Source of the DNA: Anaeramoeba flamelloides | Taxonomy: Eukaryota > Metamonada > Anaeramoebidae | NCBI GenBank assembly: GCA_027625915.1 | Contig: JANTQA010000063.1 | Coordinates: 5,971,501 to 6,035,500, forward strand | DNA length: 64,000 bases | Direction of reading: 5' to 3' | Shown: positions 57,614 to 64,000 of the stretch, one piece after another | Layout: every line of letters starts with the position of its first letter | Position numbering within the stretch: position 1 is the stretch's first letter | Notes under the pieces: model-generated | Told to the model about the DNA's origin: nothing | Databases searched by the model: none | What the model saw: only the letters and a program-made list of their open reading frames with translations | Program-made: the position numbers and the translations under genes

Positions 57614-60171
57614 ATTTTTTTTTTAAAAATTAACTTTGAAAAAAAAAATGTTTGAAAAACGAAACAAACATTAAGAAAAGTTAAGCTTTGTGTGTTCTTT
57701 TAAAATTCATACATTTACAAGTAAAAAATCTTATTATCAACTATTTTAATTTCCTAAAGAAATTGAGAATTTTGCACGAGACGTTCCAATGAATGGGGCC
57801 CAAAAAATTTTTTAATCAATTTTTTTTTTTGAAATTTATGGTTTGTTCAGGGATTTCTTTTATAATTATGGACTCTTATATGAAGTTTCGTATTTCTCGT
57901 ATTTCTAAACAATCTAAGTTTGGTTGATTCTTAAAAATAAAGTGATTTTTTCATTTTTGGCTGGGCTTTGAGTGAAATGGAGTTTATATGGATTATCTTC
58001 ACTTTTTTTATTTTTTCCCACAATTATTAAATATTAAAAAATTAAATTAATCTGCAAATTCCCACTGATCAAAAAAAAAAAATTGTTAATAATTGAGCCC
58101 AATATTAGTTTTAATTTTTTTTTTTTTCAAATGATGATGATGAAACTCAAAAACGTTTTCAAAATCAAATAAAAATAAAAAATCAAAAAAATATTGTTAT
58201 ATGTGCTATTTATTTTGATTTTTTGAAAAGTAATAAAGATAAAAAATTTAATTCATTTTTTTGGGTTGGAAAAGATATTTTCATAAATAGTTAATAATTT
58301 TAAGAAAATTCTGTAATTATTAAAAAAAAAAATACAAAATCCAATCTGTGATAATCGACCAAACTCATGATAATCTCAATGTTTTAACCAAAAAATTAAA
58401 TTGATGATTTTTCCTATTATGTTGCTTTTCCAAATTTGCAAATCTAATTTTCATTTTATTTGACAATAAAAAAACCATTTTTTAAATAAAACTTTGATTT
58501 TTACAACATAATGTGTAACACATTGTGAATTCTTCTTATTATTAATTTACTTCATTCCATAATTTACAAAGTTGTAAATCCTGATTTATTTTTTATTTTG
58601 GAAAATTTCATAAAATGTAGAAATTTGAAGATTCTTGACATTTGTAGACAATTTTTTTTTTTCCGCAAAAAGATTCAAAAAGAGAAATTTTGTTTGAGAG
58701 AAGCAAGGCACTTCATTTATTATGACTTATTTTTAATCATGATTTAAAATGGCTGATGTTTGTAAATTGCGAAGCAAATGTATTCTATTTTTAATTTTTC
58801 ATTAATTTTAATGAAAAAATATCCATGATCTTGGTGGGAATCGAATCTAGGGCCTTGTCCCATAAGTCGAAATCACCAACCCTAAAAAATCTACAAATGT
58901 TGAGAATCTACAAAGTTCTACAGGCATTAGCAAAAGCCTTTATTTTTATTTTTTTTCTTCTCTTACCATTCACTTTTCTGATAAATTGCAAAAGAAAAAA
59001 TATCAAATTAATAAAAAAAAATGGGAAAAAAATTAATTATATGCATCTTTACATTAAAGTTGGTAAAAATAATTCACCAACGATAATATATACCAAATTG
59101 TTTCTTTTATTAGATTATTGAAAATAAATAGAAAAATTTTAAAGTTTCATTCTCTCTTTTTATTCTTAAAAATTTTCTAAAATATTTATTCATAGATATT
59201 TTGTTAATGTTACATTAATTAAGCAATATGGATTAAATATAAAAAGAAAAAAAAATTTATGGGTTACCTTTCCTAAATTAACGAAGCAAATTAGTAATCC
59301 AGTAACAATGACAGTTGGAGTACCGGATTGTTTACACCTCCAGATTCAAATTAACAAATCAAACTATCATTTAAATGATGTTATTCTTGGAAGAATTACT
59401 TATTATTTAGTAAAAATAAAATTGCAATCAATGGAATTATCTATTGTAAGGCGCGAGATTGTAAAAATTGGAAAAGGTCTGGATCAAATTGTTTTAACAG
59501 ATACCAAAACACTTGCTAGTTCACAGGTAATGGATGGTTCTACAGTTAAAGGGGAATCGATACCAATTCGGATGTTTTTAGAACCAGTTGATTTATCTCC
59601 AACTGCATATAAAGTTAATAACATTTTTACAATTCAATATTTTTTAACTATATCAATTATTGACACAGAAGAACAAATATATTTTAAAGAAAAAGAATTA
59701 ACTTTATATAGAAAGTCTTTAACTTGCAAAAATTTAACTGAAAAAACAATGAAAAAAACAAATGAAAAGCACGATGAGGAAAAGGGAGGGGGCGAAAACA
59801 AAGGTGAAAAGAAAATGGAAATGGAAGGTGAAAAGAAAAATGGAAAAGAAAATGGAAAAGAAGATGAAAAAGAAAATGAAAAGGAGAAGGAAAAGGAAAA
59901 AGAAAAAGAGAAGGAAAATGAAAATGAAAAAGAGAAGGAAAAGGAAAAGGAAAAAGAGAAGGAAAAGAAAATGGAAATGGAAGATGAAAATGAAAATGAA
60001 AAAGGGAAGGAAGAGGAAGGCGAAAACGAAGGTGAGTATGAAAACGAAGGTGAAAATGAAAATGAAAATGAAAAAGAGAAGGAAAAGGAAAAGGAAAAGG
60101 AAAAGGAAAAGGAAAATGAAAAAAAAGAGGAAATAAAAAATGAATCTGAAGATGTAAATGAAAAAAAATAA
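55548..60171 (+). CDS. VPS26: Retromer subunit VPS26 with an E/K/N-rich C-terminal extension
   Basis: Arrestin-fold subunit of the retromer, which with VPS35 and VPS29 recycles cargo from endosomes. Exons: 55548-55755, 55927-56083, 59196-60171. Phases 1 and 2 agree across the joins, giving 446 residues. The first ATG (55548) is used. Family blocks appear in order: VGLVGQI-VIYGEIKETREF, YESYYGTN (about 111-118), YFVNVTLIKQ, VPDCLHLQI, YHLNDVILGRI, KLQSMELSIVRRE, VMDGSTVKGESIPIRMFL and KEKELTLYRKSL. The canonical fold ends near residue 295. About 150 residues of almost pure E, K, N, M and G follow, encoded by a GAAAAG/GAAAAT repeat (59760-60171). Known VPS26 proteins I recall end soon after the LYR motif. 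The minus-strand frame at 59684-60217 is a shadow. Exon 3 alone has enough hallmarks to name the gene. Confidence 0.93.
55779..55826. repeat. Poly(T) tract, 48 bp
   Basis: An uninterrupted T run 22 bp after the first VPS26 donor, inside the 171-bp intron. The length in the assembly may not be exact. Confidence 0.9.
56084..59195. other. Second intron of VPS26
   Basis: A 3.1-kb A/T-rich intron. It contains the inverted copy of the 4095-4620 repeat (57490-57985) and a T-rich block at 57550-57625. The frame at 58825-59121 is not conserved. Around 58830-58880 a fragment resembles the 3' half of a tRNA on the minus strand but does not fold as one. Confidence 0.55.
57490..57985 (-). repeat. Dispersed repeat, inverted copy of 4095-4620
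   Basis: Contains TTTTGCACGAGACGTTCCAA and GGGGCCCAAAAAATTTTTTA, which answer the GGTCTCGTGCAAAATTTCTT and AAATTTTTGGGATCATT blocks of the first copy. Confidence 0.5.
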
Positions 60172-60211
60172 TGAAAAGATAATGATAAAAAAAGCTAATA
60201 AAAGGTCTCAT

Positions 60212-60217
<6 letters not shown>

Positions 60218-60244
<27 letters not shown>
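60218..60244. repeat. (TA)n microsatellite after VPS26
   Basis: A TA run of about 26 bp, 47 bp past the VPS26 stop codon. Confidence 0.95.
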
Positions 60245-60649
60245 ATCGAATTGTTAAAATTTTCATTTTAGCATTTTAACTTTTATTTTAATAGATTAAA
60301 TTTTTATCAAACTCAATGTATATTATCAAATTCATTTTTCTCTGATTTTAATTCAAAAAAATATTAAATTTAGTTGGATTTATCAAATTTATAAAATACA
60401 TTTACAAATTTAATTTTATTTTAAAATATTTTTTTTTTTTTTCAAAAATTTCTTTTAATTTTTGAAATAAATCCAATAAAAAATAATTAATTAATAACAT
60501 AGGAATTTATTTTTCAATTTTTTTGTTTAATGTTCAAGATAAATTTTGAAGTTGGATTTTAAGTTTTATCAAAAACTTTTATAAAGAAAGTTAGTTTCAA
60601 TAATATTGTTTAGAAGAAATAATAATAACCCCGTAATTATTAATAAACA

Positions 60650-61022
60650 CCAATTCAAAATTTTTAACACACCAAAATTCAATTGGTAAAAAAAAAATCT
60701 TATTTATTCAATTCTAGAAGAAATAACAAATTAGAACCATTCACTAATTGTAATGTTTACACTTGTTAATAAATTACAAAACCCAACAAAACAAAAATAA
60801 ATAATTATCAATAAATATAAATCATGGGTGTGTTAAAATTTTTTGAGAGAGCAAAACAAAAAAAATGATAAGGTAAATTTGTTTAAAATCTATTAACAAT
60901 TTTTGATAGATCAAAAGGTTAGTTACTATCAATTAATAGTATTTGAGTTCTTATTTTTTGAACAACTCAACTTTAACATAATATTAACGGTTGAAAAAAA
61001 TTTTGAGAGAACAAAACAATTT
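60650..61022 (-). repeat. Dispersed MITE-like repeat, family A, copy 3
   Basis: The reverse complement of 28-402 and 6262-6652. Landmarks are AAATTTTTAACACACCAAAA, AATAAATAATTATCAATAAA and TTGAACAACTCAACTTTAAC. It ends about 12 bp before a family B copy. Confidence 0.75.
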
Positions 61023-61033
61023 AGGTATAGTAG

Positions 61034-61520
61034 GGAAAAAAATACCTGACATGAAAAAAATCTCCGGAAAAGATTTTTAATTGTGAATATGAGTAAAATT
61101 TTTGTCTAATTTCAATTATTTTCAATCAAATCCGTATTATAAATAACCAAATTTTTTTATGAAACAAGTAATAAACCGACCTAAAGTTCATCAAAGTAAG
61201 GTGTCAATAGAATACTCGAGTAATTGTTCGATAGCCTATGTTGATCAACTTTTTTTGAAAAACAATCGAGTTTTATTGAGGTTTACTAGAGTTTGGAAAA
61301 TGATAATTTTTCTTCTTGTTTTTTGATTGATTGAATGGTGTTTTGAACAAGTGTGATTTCATTAATCATCATTCTAATAAGTGGGTGAGTTATAATTGAA
61401 AAAGTTCGATTCTTAAAAAAAGGAATTTGATTGTAAATAAATGAAATTACACAATAATTTTACTCATATTCACAATTAAAAATCTTTCCAGAGATTTTTT
61501 TCATGTCCGGTATTTTTTTA
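61034..61520 (+). repeat. Palindrome-ended MITE, family B, copy 4
   Basis: The best-preserved symmetry of the four copies. The left end AAAAAATACCTGACATGAAA and about 100 following bases are the near-exact inverse of the right end TTTTTCATGTCCGGTATTTT. The centre has CTAATAAGTGGGTGAGTTAT. Confidence 0.9.
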
Positions 61521-63385
61521 ACTTCTTTAATTCAAAAAATGAAATGAAAAGAAAAAACAAAAAGATGAAAAAATGTTTTTCATATTTTATTAAAATTCAA
61601 AATTATTTCCAATTTGAATGAAATTGAATTATTGTGATTGTTTGAGAAATTTTAACTTTGTGGAAAATTTTGAATTCTAGTTTAATTTATATCATGAAAA
61701 AAAATTATTTTAAAAATAATTCTAGATAATTAAATTTTTTCTTATGTTTTTCAAAAGTTAAATTCAAATATTTAATTAATAGTTAAAAACTTCTGTAATT
61801 GAAAAATTAAAAAAAAATTAATCTTTTTTTTTATTATAGGATTTATTTTTATAATAATTTAATTCTTTTTGTTCAAGATTGGGAAATACGCATACACATA
61901 CATTCCCACACATATATTGACATGATCAGATTTTCGGAAAATTAAATATATTGTGTTTTATATTATCATTTTTTTTTTTTCAAAAGATAACAGACTCATA
62001 TTTCTATCCACTCAAATTAAATATTATTTGTCTTCTAAAACAAAAATTTGGCTTAATTTCCATTTTAACAATAAAAAAATATTTTTGGGAAAGATATGTA
62101 TTTTAAAACGCAGTGAAAAGTGATTTTTTACATCAGTTAGAACAGTTATTGAAATAAAAATTTATTTCAAGTTTTAGATTTTTCAGATTAGTTTATTATT
62201 CACAGAAACAACAGAAATAACATAAATCTTCTAGGTTACAATAATTCCAAATTTTATCATTTTCAGATATTCTGTATAACTATTTTACAAATAATAAAAT
62301 AGCAAAAGAGTTCAATTGACTCGTAAGAAATAAAAATCAAAAAATTAATCAAAATTCGAGATTCTGCTTGGCCCTTTCTAAAAATAATGAATTTATTCCA
62401 AATTCTTAATTTATTATTTAAAAATAAAATTTTTCAGTTTTTTTCTTTTTTTTTACAAGATTTTTTAGTACAAGTTCATCAAATATGATCATGAATTCTA
62501 AGAAAAATTTATTTCTAAAGAAATATTTTTTTTTATTATTTCTTTTTTAGTTTTACCCAACATTTTTAAACTTTACAATTTTCTCAATCTTTTAAGCTAT
62601 TTAGAATTTCGTTTTTTTATTCAAGTTGACTTCTAAAAACCTTTCATAAATTATTCTGAAAAATAAATTAATTTTCCTTCATAATTTTCTAGAGTATTCT
62701 GAACAAGAAGAGTAAGAAAATCTGAGAATAGACTAAAAAAAGAAACAAGGCTTTCCACACTTCATTTCAATTTCAATTTATGTTTGAAGACCTGGAAAAT
62801 TTCTAACTTTGGCTTTCTCATCTGACTTTCAGAAAGGAGACTTTTTGGGATAGATTCAGATGTTTTATAATCCCTTTTTATATATAACTGTCAAATCTAA
62901 AACCCGGAAATTTTCATAAACCCAGTAATCCCATTTTACTATTATTAGGATTGATCAAAAAAAATGGAATTACCGGGTTTATGAAAATTTCCCGGTTTTA
63001 GATTTGACAGTAAGTATTGTAACCACAATGTAGAATATATTGAAACAATTAGTTTTTCGGCTTTTTTTGAAACTTTTCAATAGAAATAACACTAGTCTCT
63101 AAAATAAAAAAGTAGTAGATATAAAAATTTTTTTGAGGAAAAATTCAAAACAATGTAATTCGATTTTATTTAACTTCAAATGATTTTCTGAATTCTTCTT
63201 GTTTGTGATGAGACATTTTATATGCCATATGTATTATTCTCTTTTGATTTTTTTTTTTTTTTTCCTTTTTCCATGGATTTTTCACATTCCTTCTCTTTTA
63301 ATATACAATCCCCCAAAATAACTCACAATATGTATTTTTTAATATTTATTATAAAAAAATTTCATGTTTTTTTTTTTATTGTAAT
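61521..63385. other. Intergenic, no gene supported
   Basis: A/T-rich spacer with a foldback at 62887-63011 and the probable 3' untranslated part and poly(A) end of the LINE (minus strand, T-rich stretches at 63248-63265 and 63369-63380). Nothing else is seen. Confidence 0.5.
62887..63011. repeat. Foldback element, 125 bp
   Basis: ACTGTCAAATCTAAAACCCG and about 30 more bases are repeated in inverse at the right end (CCGGTTTTAGATTTGACAGT), with only three or four mismatches. The loop is about 25 bp. It is a compact MITE with recent-looking arms. Confidence 0.88.
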
Positions 63386-64000
63386 TTAAGGGAGGAGTTT
63401 AGAATTCCTCTTGTTTGCCCGAATTCCTAAACTTGAATTTAGAAATAGTATAATAGATTCAAACATAGTCTTATTATCTACTAAAGCTAATAAAGATATT
63501 GAATCTTGTTTATTAATAATATTATAAATATTATTATTATTTAAAATAAGTGAAAAATTATTTTTTTCTAATTCAGAAATCCAGATTTTCCGATTATTTT
63601 CATAGGCTGGGCAGTTCCAGAGAAAATGATCCAAATCTTCAATGATATCCAAATCTTTATTTATTTTACACAATTGACAAAATTGTGATTTATTTTTGTT
63701 CATAAAATAAGAATATCTATTAAGATAATTTGTATAATTTCTTAACTTTAGAATAGAAGTTGAACCCTTCCATTTTAAATATTTTTGCTGTTTGTTAATA
63801 TTTCCCTGTATCAAAATTATTTTCAAATACTTTTTGTACTTTCCAACTTGGACTATTTTTTAATTGATTAATTCTGTAAACTTCGAGTTCAGATTCTAAT
63901 TCTTTTTAAATTTCGAGCTTTCCAATTAATGTTTTCTGTTTCTTTTTCTCTGAAGGGGAGAAGATTTATTAATTTATCAAATCCCAAAATTTTTAATTTT
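63386..64000 (-). mobile_element. LINE retrotransposon, C-terminal part of the reverse transcriptase protein
   Basis: The frame 63826-63386 encodes 146 residues with a zinc knuckle of the non-LTR reverse-transcriptase type: C-x2-C (FCQLCKINKD), then DLDHFLWNCPAY with His and Cys in register. The end (DSISLLALVDNKTMFES) matches the fossil at 25.1 kb. Upstream on the minus strand LGFDKLINLLPFREKE (about 63990-63940) belongs to the same protein in another frame, so at least one frame change lies between 63826 and 63940. The element continues beyond the window. Judged by its intact last frame, it is the youngest of the three copies here. Confidence 0.85.

Noticed and set aside
58825-58885. A tRNA-like 3' half on the minus strand (GATTCGATTCCCACCA-like B box)
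   Set aside because: The T stem does not pair, no D arm or anticodon arm could be drawn, and there is no A box in range. At most it is a decayed tRNA-derived fragment.
59684-60217. 177-codon minus-strand frame rich in F, H, L and P
   Set aside because: It is the antisense shadow of the E/K repeat in VPS26, and its composition follows from the GAAAAG repeat.
1-64000. CRISPR arrays, operons, bacterial-style promoters or terminators
   Set aside because: No regularly spaced direct repeats; spliced genes and the spacing show eukaryotic DNA, so these categories do not apply.

Overview
The window is about 80% A+T eukaryotic DNA. Genes are intron-bearing, use the standard code, and sit among long A/T-only spacers, poly(T)/poly(A) tracts and many foldback repeats. 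The gene types (B-box/SPRY, ankyrin-BTB, CH-RasGAP, charged E/K-rich tails) fit a free-living amoeboid protist. My best guess is an Anaeramoeba-like metamonad amoeba, but that is inference from style, not proof.

I can support six host genes. (1) 732-2185 (+): the 3' part of a TRIM-like B-box / coiled-coil / filamin-like / SPRY protein. (2) 15211-5297 (-): a two-exon ceramide-synthase-like TLC protein whose exons are about 9 kb apart. The intron carries a broken Tc1/mariner transposon and a near-perfect 194-bp hairpin. (3) 16821-24688 (+): a seven-exon gene for a calponin-homology / RasGAP / PH protein, divergent from (2). (4) 31881-30181 (-): a single-exon RPA32 (replication protein A subunit 2) with a very long Q/N-rich tail in place of the usual winged helix. 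(5) 38783-52102 (+): a four-exon ankyrin-repeat protein ending in two BTB domains, with introns of 5.5 and 5.1 kb. (6) 55548-60171 (+): a three-exon retromer VPS26 with an extra acidic/basic E-K-N tail of about 150 residues. Reading frames and intron phases agree across every join proposed. The genes are not an operon or a pathway; their roles (sphingolipid synthesis, small-GTPase control, DNA replication, retromer sorting, BTB/TRIM-type adaptors) look independent.

The rest is mobile-element debris. Three fossils of one LINE family share the zinc-knuckle C-terminus; the one near 25-26.6 kb also keeps reverse-transcriptase motifs. There is one Tc1/mariner copy and a small non-autonomous element with matching termini. 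At least ten MITE/foldback families occur, several in two to four copies within the window. A small element is nested inside another repeat, and a second copy of the host repeat provides the empty site.

The observation I rate highest concerns introns. Many begin with a poly(T) tract just after the GT and end with a poly(A) tract just before the AG, so their ends could pair. One intron has a 50-bp inverted repeat at its ends as well.
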